Shown here piece by piece: positions 25,517 to 33,949 of a DNA stretch of 64,000 bases (its first letter is position 1; the number at the start of each line of letters is the position of its first letter). The notes beneath the pieces are model-generated. The model ran no database searches. It was not told where the DNA came from and saw nothing but the letters and a program-made list of their open reading frames with translations. Made by a program: the position numbers and the translations under genes. The stretch is from assembly GCF_036248255.1 (NCBI RefSeq), contig NZ_CP109178.1:744001-808000 (forward strand). Reading direction: 5' to 3'. Source of the stretch: Streptomyces sp. NBC_01717 (lineage in GTDB: Bacteria > Actinomycetota > Actinomycetes > Streptomycetales > Streptomycetaceae).

Positions 25517-27040
25517 ATGACCCGTTACGCTGCGCCGGGCACCGAGGGCGCCATCGTCTCGTACGAGTCCCGCTATGACCACTGGATCGGCGGCGCTTAC
25601 GTTCCGCCGGTCCGCGGCCAGTACTTCGAGAACCCGAGCCCTGTCAACGGCCGCCCGTTCACCGAGATCGCCCGCGGCACCGCCGAGGACATCGAACTCG
25701 CCCTGGACGCGGCACACGCCGCCGCCCCCGCCTGGGGAGCCACGGCCGCCGGTGAGCGCGCTTCGGTCCTCAACCGGATCGCCGACCGGATGGAGGCGCA
25801 TCTGGAGGAGCTGGCGGTCGCCGAGAGCTGGGACAACGGCAAGCCGGTGCGGGAGACGCTGGCCGCCGACATCCCGCTCGCCATCGACCACTTCCGGTAC
25901 TTCGCGGGTGCGCTGCGGGCCCAGGAGGGCTCGCTCAGCGAGATCGACGACGACACCGTGGCGTACCACTTCCACGAACCGCTCGGCGTGGTCGCTCAGA
26001 TCATTCCGTGGAACTTCCCGATCCTGATGGCGACCTGGAAGCTGGCCCCTGCGCTCGCCGCGGGCAACGCGGTGGTCCTCAAGCCGGCGGAGCAGACCCC
26101 GGCTTCCATCCATGTGTGGCTGAGCCTGGTCGCCGATCTGCTGCCGCCGGGTGTCGTCAACATCGTCAACGGCTTCGGCGCGGAGGCCGGTAAGCCGCTC
26201 GCCTCCAGCCCGCGCGTCGCGAAGATCGCCTTCACCGGCGAGACCACGACCGGCCGGCTGATCATGCAGTACGCCTCCGAGAACATCAAGCCGGTGACGC
26301 TGGAGCTGGGTGGCAAGTCCCCGAACATCTTCTTCGACGACGTCTGGTCGGAGAACGACGACTTCCGCGACAAGGCCCTCGAAGGGTTCACGATGTTCGC
26401 CCTCAATCAGGGCGAGGTGTGCACCTGTCCGTCGCGTGCGCTGATCCAGCGTGGCCACTACAGCGAGTTCCTGGAGGCAGGCATCGCCCGCACCGAGAAG
26501 ATCGTGCCGGGCCACCCGCTGGACACGGACACCATGATCGGCGCGCAGGCCTCCAACGACCAGCTGCAGAAGATCCTCTCCTATCTGGACATCGGCCAGC
26601 AGGAGGGTGCGAAGGTCCTGTCGGGCGGTCAGAAGATCGAGTACGACGGCGAGCTGGCAGGCGGCTACTACGTCCAGCCGACCATCTTCGAGGGTGACAA
26701 CCGGATGCGGGTCTTCCAGGAGGAGATCTTCGGCCCGGTCGTCGCGGTGACGTCCTTCTCGGACTTCGACGACGCGATCAGCACGGCGAACGACACGCTG
26801 TACGGCCTCGGTGCAGGCGTCTGGACCCGGGACATCAACACCGCATACCGCGCGGGCCGCGCGATCCAGGCAGGCCGGGTCTGGACGAACTGCTACCACG
26901 CCTACCCCGCTCATGCGGCCTTCGGCGGCTACAAGCAGTCCGGGATCGGCAGGGAGAACCACAAGATGATGCTGGAGCACTACCAGCAGACGAAGAATCT
27001 GCTGGTGTCGTACTCGCCGAAGAAGCTGGGCTTCTTCTAG
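25517..27040 (+). CDS. NAD-dependent aldehyde dehydrogenase (ExaC/AcoD type)
   Basis: Aldehyde dehydrogenase of 507 aa that oxidises acetaldehyde-like aldehydes to acids. The catalytic residues are visible: [10 protein letters not shown] (general base Glu, about E263) and [11 protein letters not shown] (nucleophile Cys, about C302). The cofactor-loop [19 protein letters not shown] and PFGGYK-like [10 protein letters not shown] are present. The ATG at 25517 follows GGCCACAGAG. The C-terminus [13 protein letters not shown] matches the ExaC/AcoD subfamily. It ends with a strong terminator and so is probably monocistronic. Confidence 0.95.
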   Translation: MTRYAAPGTEGAIVSYESRYDHWIGGAYVPPVRGQYFENPSPVNGRPFTEIARGTAEDIELALDAAHAAAPAWGATAAGERASVLNRIADRMEAHLEELAVAESWDNGKPVRETLAADIPLAIDHFRYFAGALRAQEGSLSEIDDDTVAYHFHEPLGVVAQIIPWNFPILMATWKLAPALAAGNAVVLKPAEQTPASIHVWLSLVADLLPPGVVNIVNGFGAEAGKPLASSPRVAKIAFTGETTTGRLIMQYASENIKPVTLELGGKSPNIFFDDVWSENDDFRDKALEGFTMFALNQGEVCTCPSRALIQRGHYSEFLEAGIARTEKIVPGHPLDTDTMIGAQASNDQLQKILSYLDIGQQEGAKVLSGGQKIEYDGELAGGYYVQPTIFEGDNRMRVFQEEIFGPVVAVTSFSDFDDAISTANDTLYGLGAGVWTRDINTAYRAGRAIQAGRVWTNCYHAYPAHAAFGGYKQSGIGRENHKMMLEHYQQTKNLLVSYSPKKLGFF

Positions 27041-27050
27041 ACGCACGAGA

Positions 27051-27090
27051 AAAGGCGCCTGACCTGGGCTTTCACCCGTCAGGCGCCTTT
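27051..27090 (+). terminator. Strong terminator after the aldehyde dehydrogenase gene
   Basis: AAAGGCGCCTGAC (27051-27063) and GTCAGGCGCCTTT (27078-27090) form a perfect 13-bp stem with a 14-base loop, 10 bases after the stop codon. It closes the ordinary chromosomal part; the accessory region begins just after it. Confidence 0.9.
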
Positions 27091-27201
27091 CACTCAGCCC
27101 GCTCTCGACCGAGCCCGGCTTGCGCGCTGGCTCCTATGCCCTCCCACTGCTGTACTCCTCCCGACCAGTGCTTCCGGGCCAGTCACGGACCAAACCCCGG
27201 T

Positions 27202-27408
27202 TCAGCCCTCGGGTGTGTCACCTTGGCTGACGCGCTGCCACACGTTCGTGGATTGCTCGATGAGGCGGTTCGCCTGCTCTCGAAGGCCGTCGAGGAACTT
27301 GGCGTAGTGGCGAAAGAGAACCTCGATGCTCTGGCCGGCGCGGCAGGCGCATTCGGCCGGGTCCACTCCGGAGCAGAGCCAGAACGAGATCCCGGCCTGC
27401 CGGAGATC
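27202..27408 (-). pseudogene. C-terminal remnant of a tyrosine integrase
   Basis: The last 68 codons of a minus-strand frame read DLRQAGISFWLCSGVDPAEC, ACRAGQSIEVLFRHYAKFLD and a helical tail. This is the catalytic end of Streptomyces element integrases: LRHAG...SGV, AGHS and the Tyr nucleophile in HYAKFLDG. Both conserved histidines have changed to Gln (LRQAG, AGQS). Upstream the frame runs into sequence antisense to another gene, so the rest is lost. It indicates a former integrative element at this place. Confidence 0.75.
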
Positions 27409-28019
27409 TGAACGGCTCAAGGCACTGCGCGACGGCGAACTGGAAGGCAGCCGCCCGGAGTACCGGGAAGAGTTCCAGATCCACCACACCGAGAACCACC
27501 TGTTCGACGTCACCGGCCCCGAGTCCGAGATCGGCCACGCCTCCTTCATCCCCACCGTCACCGCCGGGCACATGCTCAAACGGAAGTGGTTCACGGAGGA
27601 CGCCTTCGCCCGCCGCGACGAACTGACTCCCGGTCTCGACATCACCCCCGACCGCTTCGAGGCGTACCTGGGCGAAGATTTGGGCCTCCAGGTCCGGGCT
27701 GTGCCGCCCTTCCAACGCGTCCGCTACGACATCCAGTGCGAGTCGATGCGCACCGGACACGTCTACGGCATCTTCCTCGACCGCTGCGCCCTCCTGGCGG
27801 CACCCGAAGTAGTGCTCTCCCAGTGCGAGCTTGAGAACCTACGCTCGCGCAGCATCCTCGACCACGACCAGGGCGAGGTCCTCATCGAGATGGAGGGTCG
27901 ACAACTGGCTCTGCGAGTACCTCGCCATTCACGACTGGGCGACCGAGCACACCTTCTACTCGAAGCGCAGCTTCCTCCGCGACGCCGTCGCCCTCCGACC
28001 GGAGCTCGCTGCGCCATGA
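27405..28019 (+). pseudogene. Truncated and frameshifted CYTH-like phosphohydrolase gene
   Basis: The frame from about 27405 reads EEFQIHHTENHLFDVTGPES, HMLKRKWFTEDAF, VRYDIQCESMRTGHVYGIFL and LSQCELENLRSRS. These charged strands resemble the CYTH/VTC triphosphate-tunnel fold. Near 27895 the similarity jumps to another frame: DNWLCEYLAIHDWATEHTFY, then SKRSFLRDAVALRPELAAP with a stop at 28019. The N-terminus is missing, cut at the junction with the integrase remnant. CYTH membership is tentative; truncation and frameshift are clear from the sequence. Confidence 0.6.
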
Positions 28020-28233
28020 CCAACCAGGCGGCACCCGGCAAACCCCCGGAGGAATTACCGCAACCCACATGAGTGATCGAACACAGCATCACAGCCCGCT
28101 GCACTCGGCCGCACAAGGAGAGGGTCCGGTATTCGAAATCGAGTTCTAGATTTCGCCCGCCCCCACCCGTTACGGCGACAGCAGAACCTCCGTTACCCGA
28201 GCACCTGTCCGCATCTCGCCCCGAGGAGTCCCC

Positions 28234-28377
28234 ATGCAGCCCGTACGCCGCCCTGCCCTCGTTCATCCTGCGTTCGAGAACACCGCTGTCTCCTCGGGCA
28301 CCAACCCTCGCATCACCTCCGACCGCGCCGCCCTGCTCGCCGAGGGGTCACGACCGGATACGAGGTACCTGGCATGA
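28234..28377 (+). CDS. Putative 47-aa peptide, first gene of the NUDIX/methyltransferase operon
   Basis: A small gene with ATG at 28234 behind CCGAGGAGTCCCC encodes 47 residues: MQPVRRPALVHPAFENTAVS, then SGTNPRITSDRAALLAEG and SRPDTRYLA. Its stop TGA (28375-28377) overlaps the ATG of the kinase gene, so it is translationally coupled to the operon. There is no cysteine; it has seven Ser/Thr residues, two Asp and two Glu. Size, place and coupling suggest a RiPP precursor or leader peptide. I know no matching family, so function is inferred from position. Confidence 0.55.
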   Translation: MQPVRRPALVHPAFENTAVSSGTNPRITSDRAALLAEGSRPDTRYLA

Positions 28378-29249
28378 CGGAATCCACTCGTCTTCCCTCC
28401 TCCCTCGCCACCTGGGTGGAGAGCGTGCTGGGCCCCTTGAACTGTGTGCGGGACGCCTCGCATGCCCGCGACAACTCCCAGGTGTGGAGGGTGACCGGAC
28501 CGGTCGGCGACCACTACGTGAAAGTGGCGCCCAAGCCGATCCTGTATACGCGCGAGACCTGCGCCTACCGGGTGGCCGTTCCTCACCTCGGCCACGCCAA
28601 CGCCCCGGTGCTGCGTGACAGTTCTGCAGAGCTGCTCGCCCTGATCCTTACCGCTGTGGACGGCGAGCCGTTGAAGGAACAGGAGTCACCCGCGCGCCGC
28701 CGCGTTGCCCACCGGCAAGCCGGCCAGCTCCTGCGCCGCTTCCACGACGCAATGACCGGCCCCCTGGTCCAGCCTGAAGCCGCCAGAGTCGTCGAGAACA
28801 CGGTGGCCGGCCTGGACAAGCACCTCGCGGAGGCTGCCGACCACCTGTCCGCCGCGGAAGCCGACACGCTGCAGCGCCTGGTGAGCGCGCTGCCCGGCTG
28901 CGGACCGCTACCGGCTGGGTGGAGGCACGGGGACTTCTGCGAGCGCAACCTGCTGTGGAACGGCCGACGCTGCGCGTTGATCGATTTCGAGCGCAGCGAA
29001 CCGGGCCCTCTCGTCACCGACTTCGTCAAACTCGCCACCTCACTGTGGCCGGACCACCCCGAACTGCGAACCGCCCTGTTCGAGGGGTACGGCCGGCCTC
29101 TGTCCGAGACAGAGGAACGGGCGCTGACAGCGTTCGCTGCAGCTGACGCCGCCAGCGCCCTCGCCTACGGCCCCCTGCACGGCGACCCGCTCGTGACCGC
29201 GCGCGGCCGGCGCACTGTCGAATGCCTGATGCAGGAGGGCCGTCTGTGA
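28374..29249 (+). CDS. APH-fold phosphotransferase/kinase
   Basis: Aminoglycoside/choline-kinase-like protein, 291 aa. The catalytic loop HGDFCERNLLWNGRRC and the metal motif LIDFERSEPG are both intact. The N-lobe has SQVWRVTGPVGDHYVKVAP with a candidate lysine. This fold phosphorylates small molecules and, in class V lanthipeptide pathways, Ser/Thr of peptides. Here it directly follows a small Ser/Thr-containing peptide gene by ATGA overlap and overlaps a NUDIX gene at its end (GTGA). The substrate is unknown; resistance is less likely given the operon context. Confidence 0.9.
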   Translation: MTESTRLPSSLATWVESVLGPLNCVRDASHARDNSQVWRVTGPVGDHYVKVAPKPILYTRETCAYRVAVPHLGHANAPVLRDSSAELLALILTAVDGEPLKEQESPARRRVAHRQAGQLLRRFHDAMTGPLVQPEAARVVENTVAGLDKHLAEAADHLSAAEADTLQRLVSALPGCGPLPAGWRHGDFCERNLLWNGRRCALIDFERSEPGPLVTDFVKLATSLWPDHPELRTALFEGYGRPLSETEERALTAFAAADAASALAYGPLHGDPLVTARGRRTVECLMQEGRL

Positions 29250-29713
29250 GCGACGCGCCTCACCTGCTGATCTCTGACGTGGCCCAGGTCCTACTCCGTG
29301 CCAACGGTGCCGCCCTGTGCGTGCGCCGCAAGCCGGACGCGGCCCTCGCACCGGGACAACTCACCGTCGTGGGCGGCCATCTCGAAGCCGGCGAACCGCT
29401 CGATCGCGCCGCACGGCGCGAAGCGAAAGAAGAGACGGGGGTCCGCATCAGCGCTGACCAGCAGGAGTTCTGCGGCCTCATCCACCACCACGAACCTGGC
29501 GGTGGCTTGGACAGGATCACCGCTGTGTTCGTCGCCCAGTCCTGGACGGGCGAGCCGCGCAACGCCGAGCCGAACAAGCACGAAGGGCTGGGGGTACCGA
29601 TGGAGAAGCCCCCGCCGGACTGCCACCCCTACACCACCCACATCTTCCACATGCTCACCCACGGCCCGTCCTACCGGGCTCTGAACTGGCCGACGCAGGG
29701 AGGCAGCCAGTGA
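29246..29713 (+). CDS. NUDIX hydrolase, single domain
   Basis: NUDIX protein of 155 aa, starting at GTG 29246 inside the kinase stop. The NUDIX box is complete: GGHLEAGEPLDRAARREAKEE followed by TGV, giving Gx5Ex7REUxEExGU. A C-terminal Pro/His-rich segment (PPPDCHPYTTHIFHMLTHGP) is unusual. The family hydrolyses nucleoside diphosphates linked to another group. Its neighbours include four more NUDIX domains in fusion proteins, all in the same operon. GTGA overlap with the ABC gene follows. Confidence 0.9.
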   Translation: MSDAPHLLISDVAQVLLRANGAALCVRRKPDAALAPGQLTVVGGHLEAGEPLDRAARREAKEETGVRISADQQEFCGLIHHHEPGGGLDRITAVFVAQSWTGEPRNAEPNKHEGLGVPMEKPPPDCHPYTTHIFHMLTHGPSYRALNWPTQGGSQ

Positions 29714-31698
29714 GGCGATTCTTCGGCAAGGTCCGCATGGCCGAGCCTCAGGTCTCCGACGCAGAACGCGAACTCTTCGGTGGGCCACTGCGCTACGACA
29801 TGGGCTGGTCCCAACACGAGCATGCGGGCCTGGACTTGACCATGCGGTCAGCGTTGCGTCAGATGCCCAGACTCGTCAGCGCCACCCTGCGGATGGCCTG
29901 GAGCGCGGACCGCCGCGCGCTCCTGGCGGTGGCGATCAGCGAACTCGGCCAGGGCATCGCCGCCGCAGTCGGCCTACTTGCAATCAACGCGGTCATGCAC
30001 GCGCTCCTGGGGGCCGGAGATACTGCCGAGCGGCTGCACGCGCTCCTGCCGGGCCTGCTCGCCGCTGCAGGTGTCGCCGTCGTGAACTCCGCCTTGGCCG
30101 GCTGGTCGACCTCTCGGGCCGGACGCCTCGAACCGCTCGTCGAGCGGATCGCCACGACGCAATACCTGGCCGCAGCGACCGCCGTCGAACTCGAAGCGAT
30201 TGACGATCCGGACTTCCGCCGCCTGATCGACGTCGCCCAGTACGGGCCCGCCTCCGCGCGCCGCATGATCGGCGCCTGCGTCTCCGCACTGAACAGCACC
30301 ATCTCGTTGATCGCCACGGCCGGTGTGCTCACTGTCTTGCACGCGGCACTGCTGCCCATGCTGCTGGTCATCGCAGCACCCCGCGGTTGGGGCGCCATGC
30401 GGGTGGCACAGGAACGCTACGTGTCGATGATGAGCTGGATCGAGCACCTGCGGGCCAGCCGCCTCATCGGCAACCTCCTCACCGAGCGAACGGCCGCCCA
30501 AGAAGTACGTATCCACGCCGTCGGCCCCTTCCTCCTCGACCGGTACCGGCGCATGGCCGCGAGCGCAGAAGCGGAACAGGAACGCCTGGCCTCCAGCAAA
30601 GCCATCACCGAATGGGTCGCCTCCGCACTGTCCGGGCTAGCGATGGCCGCCACCTACGGAAGCATGATCTGGCTGATCGTCGCCGGGCACATGAGCCTAG
30701 CCGTCGCCGGCACCGCCGTGATCGCGGTACGGACCGGGTCAGCGAGCCTGGGCGCCCTGGTGATGAACATCAACCAGCTGCACGAAGAGTCCCTCTACGT
30801 CAGGGATCACGGACAGTTCCTGGTCGATGCCACCCAACGCGCCATCCCGCAGACCGGCAGTCCCGTCCCTGCCCAGGTCAAGCAGATCTCCTTGGAGCAC
30901 GTCACCTACCGGTATCCCGACCGCGACGCACCGGCCCTGGACGACGTGACGCTCACCTTCCCCATGGGGTCGGTCACCGCCGTGGTGGGCGAGAACGGCT
31001 CCGGCAAAAGCACGTTGATGAAGATCCTGTCCGGGCTGCTGCTCCCCCACGACGGAACCGTGAAATGGGGTGAGTCAGACATCACCGAGATGGAACGCTC
31101 CCAGGTCTTCGACCGCGTCTCCCTTCTCACCCAGGACTTCCAACGCTGGCCCCTAACTGCCGCGATGAACATCCGCATCGGCCGCCCCGGCCACGACGCC
31201 TCGACCCCCGACCTGCAGACATCCGTCGACTACGCCGGAGCGGGGCCCATCACCGCCAAACTCCCCAACGGCCTGCACAGCATGCTCGGCCGCATGTTCC
31301 GCGGAGCCATCGAACTCTCCGGCGGTGAATGGCAGAAAGTGGGCCTCGCCCGCACCCACTGGCGCAGCTCAACATCGCAGGCGGACAGCATCCTCATCGT
31401 CGACGAGCCCACCTCCGCCCTGGACCCCGAAGCCGAGATCGAAGCCTTCGACCGCATCCGCCGCCTCGCCGCCCCGAACCGGGCCGTCGTCCTGGTCACC
31501 CACCGCATGTCCGGCGTCCGCCACGCCGACCACATCTACGTGCTCAGCCAAGGACACCTCGCCGAACACGGCACACATGACGAACTCATCGCCACGCGTG
31601 GCCGGTACGCCGCCATGTTCGACACACAAGCTGCCCAGTACGCCCCCACCGCCAGCATCCCGAACCCCGCCGCACCCCCCGTCTCGGACCCCGCATGA
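29710..31698 (+). CDS. ABC exporter, fused permease and ATPase
   Basis: Half-size type IV ABC exporter, 662 aa. The membrane domain (about 60-360) contains hydrophobic helices such as LALAVAISELGQGIAAAVGL-type segments around residues 75-100 and TAGVLTVLHAALLPMLLVIA. The ATPase follows with Walker A VVGENGSGKST, signature LSGGEWQKVGLAR, Walker B ILIVDEPTSALD and the H-loop VTHRMSG. It lacks a C39 peptidase domain. Its place in the operon suggests export of the product or of the modified peptide. Confidence 0.93.
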   Translation: MRRFFGKVRMAEPQVSDAERELFGGPLRYDMGWSQHEHAGLDLTMRSALRQMPRLVSATLRMAWSADRRALLAVAISELGQGIAAAVGLLAINAVMHALLGAGDTAERLHALLPGLLAAAGVAVVNSALAGWSTSRAGRLEPLVERIATTQYLAAATAVELEAIDDPDFRRLIDVAQYGPASARRMIGACVSALNSTISLIATAGVLTVLHAALLPMLLVIAAPRGWGAMRVAQERYVSMMSWIEHLRASRLIGNLLTERTAAQEVRIHAVGPFLLDRYRRMAASAEAEQERLASSKAITEWVASALSGLAMAATYGSMIWLIVAGHMSLAVAGTAVIAVRTGSASLGALVMNINQLHEESLYVRDHGQFLVDATQRAIPQTGSPVPAQVKQISLEHVTYRYPDRDAPALDDVTLTFPMGSVTAVVGENGSGKSTLMKILSGLLLPHDGTVKWGESDITEMERSQVFDRVSLLTQDFQRWPLTAAMNIRIGRPGHDASTPDLQTSVDYAGAGPITAKLPNGLHSMLGRMFRGAIELSGGEWQKVGLARTHWRSSTSQADSILIVDEPTSALDPEAEIEAFDRIRRLAAPNRAVVLVTHRMSGVRHADHIYVLSQGHLAEHGTHDELIATRGRYAAMFDTQAAQYAPTASIPNPAAPPVSDPA

Positions 31699-33863
31699 CC
31701 CGCTCGCCCGAAAGGCCCGCCGTGACGACACCGCCCACCACCGACCTCGATGAAGCACGCGCCCTGCGCCACCAGCTGGCCGACCAGCTCGCCGATGCCG
31801 GCCACATCCGCACCCCTGCGGTCGACAACGCCCTGCGTGCCGTGCCCCGGCACGCCTTCGCCCCCGAAGTACCGGTCCAGAAGGCGTACGCCAACGACAT
31901 CGTCGCCACCCGTCACAGCGACGACGGCAGCATCATCAGCTCCATCTCTGCGCCCTGGCTGCAGGCCGACATGCTCGAAGCCGCCCGCATCCGGCCAGGC
32001 CACCGTGTCCTGGAGATCGGCTCCGGCGGCTACAACGCCGCCCTCATGGCCGAACTCGTGGGCCCGACCGGCAGCGTCACCACCCTGGACATCGATCCGG
32101 CCGTCACCGACCGCGCCACCCGCTTCCTGGCCCAGACCGGATACGACCACGTGCACGTGGTCACTGCGGACGCCGAGCACCTGCCCGCCGGCATCGTGCC
32201 GGACGGCGGCTTCGACGCCATCCTGGTCACCGTCGACACCTGGGACCTGCCCTGGACCGACGCTCTCACCGACGGCGGACGCCTCGTCGCCCCGCTCCGC
32301 CTGCACGGCTACCACTGGGCCATCGGATTCACCCAGCACGACAGGGTCCTGCACAGCGACGAGCCGCTCATTGTCTGCGGGTTCGTCGCCATGCAGGGTG
32401 ACGGCGCCTGGAACGCGAACCGGCGCAGCGTCCCTGGCACCGGCGTCCACCTGTCTTGGGAGGACGGCGCCCCGCTGCCCGTCGACCAGCTCGCCCCCGC
32501 CCTCACTCGCGAACCGACCGTGGCGCACACCCACGTCACCGTCGGCGGCCAGGAACCCTTCGACGCCCTCACCCTCTACCTGGCCGGCGCCCTGCCCGGC
32601 TTCTGCCGCCTTGCGGTCGACCCCGACGGCGACAACGGGGTCCTGAACCCACCGCCCAAGCACTGGCCCGGCGCCGCGATCGTCCGCGGTGCCTCCCTCG
32701 CGCGGCTGGCCACCGAGCGTTTCTCCGACGGAGACGACGGCAAGGGCCTGTACGAGTTCGTCGTCCACGGCTACGGTCCCCACGGCCACCTTGCCGCGAA
32801 GGAGATGGCCGAGCAGGTCCAGCACTGGCAGCGCAACCACCGCGCCGCCCTCTGCCCGCGCATCACCATCCGCCCCCTGGACGACAACAGCCCCACGCCC
32901 GCGACCGGTGCTCCGCACGTGTTCGTCAAGAAGCACACCCTCGTCGCGATCGACTGGCCGACGATTCCCGGTACCGCGGCCCTGCTTACCGACGACGACG
33001 GCCGCTACCTGCTCCACCTTCGCTCGGCGCACAAACCGATCTGGCGCCCGGGACACTGGGCCCTGCTCGGCGGACACACCGAGAAGGGCGAGACCTGCGA
33101 CGAAGCCATCGCCCGGGAACTCGATGAGGAGATCGGACTCGTCATCCCGGACCTGACCGGCTTCGTCACGCTGGACACCCTGGATGCGAGCGGGGCCTTC
33201 AAGGGCCGCGTGCGCGCCTACCACGGCACGCTGAACACCCCCGCGCACGAGATCGAACTCCGCGAGGGCATCCAGCTTCGCTGGACCCATATCGAGGAAA
33301 TCGACGAGATGACCATGGACCCCGGCGCCGCCGCGGTCCTGCACGCCCACCACAACGCGGACCAGCCCGGTGGGCGCCAGGACGCAACGCTTCCTGTGGT
33401 GGAAGTCCGCGAGCCGCGCGATCACCGCAGCCGCAGCATCGTCGGCGCCCACCTCGTCCTCATCCGTGACGGGGCCGTCCTTCTGGGCAAGCGCCACCCG
33501 GACAGTGCCTTCGCCCCCTCGACCTGGCACCTTCCCGCCGGCCACCGCGAAGACATGGAATCCGCCGTCACCTGCATGGTCCGGGAAACGGAGGAAGAGA
33601 CCGGACTCCGCATCCCGCAGAGCGACTTGTCACTCCTCCACGTCCTCGACCTGCTCGACCCCGGGAGCACGATCCCGCGCATGGGGCTGTTCTTCGCTCC
33701 CTCCCGCTGGGAGGGCGAGCCTGTCGTACGTGAACCGGAGTGCTGCACCGAGTGGTGCTGGTGGCCGCTGGATGCGCTGCCCGAGCCCATCGTCGAGTAC
33801 ACGCGCGTCGCCTTGGAGGCCATCTCCAACGGCACCTTCTACGTCCCCATGGGCTGGTCCTGA
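31695..33863 (+). CDS. PCMT-like methyltransferase (FxLD-type) fused to two NUDIX domains
   Basis: Three-domain protein of 722 aa. Residues about 20-400 resemble the protein-isoaspartate-O-methyltransferase-like enzymes of FxLD lanthipeptide systems: PRHAFAPE, ISSISAPWLQADMLEAARI, VLEIGSGGYNAALMAELVG. A first NUDIX domain (about 425-540) has the box GGHTEKGETCDEAIARELDE followed by EIGL; a second (about 575-715) has GHREDMESAVTCMVRETEEE then TGL. Both boxes look catalytic. The ATG overlaps the ABC stop. One methyl-transfer and two hydrolase sites in one chain suggest sequential action on a nucleotide-linked or peptide substrate. No such fusion is characterised to my knowledge. Confidence 0.88.
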   Translation: MTRSPERPAVTTPPTTDLDEARALRHQLADQLADAGHIRTPAVDNALRAVPRHAFAPEVPVQKAYANDIVATRHSDDGSIISSISAPWLQADMLEAARIRPGHRVLEIGSGGYNAALMAELVGPTGSVTTLDIDPAVTDRATRFLAQTGYDHVHVVTADAEHLPAGIVPDGGFDAILVTVDTWDLPWTDALTDGGRLVAPLRLHGYHWAIGFTQHDRVLHSDEPLIVCGFVAMQGDGAWNANRRSVPGTGVHLSWEDGAPLPVDQLAPALTREPTVAHTHVTVGGQEPFDALTLYLAGALPGFCRLAVDPDGDNGVLNPPPKHWPGAAIVRGASLARLATERFSDGDDGKGLYEFVVHGYGPHGHLAAKEMAEQVQHWQRNHRAALCPRITIRPLDDNSPTPATGAPHVFVKKHTLVAIDWPTIPGTAALLTDDDGRYLLHLRSAHKPIWRPGHWALLGGHTEKGETCDEAIARELDEEIGLVIPDLTGFVTLDTLDASGAFKGRVRAYHGTLNTPAHEIELREGIQLRWTHIEEIDEMTMDPGAAAVLHAHHNADQPGGRQDATLPVVEVREPRDHRSRSIVGAHLVLIRDGAVLLGKRHPDSAFAPSTWHLPAGHREDMESAVTCMVRETEEETGLRIPQSDLSLLHVLDLLDPGSTIPRMGLFFAPSRWEGEPVVREPECCTEWCWWPLDALPEPIVEYTRVALEAISNGTFYVPMGWS

Positions 33864-33949
33864 CGGGGTCTACATCCGGACGACCGGCTCCGGGCGGCTA
33901 CCAGTGGAGTCAGCCGCCCTGCCGTTGCCAGAACTGCTAACGAGAGGGC

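Noticed and set aside
28073..28618. 181-codon plus frame starting before the kinase gene
   Set aside because: Out of frame with both the 47-aa peptide and the kinase; Pro/Ser-rich and non-conserved.
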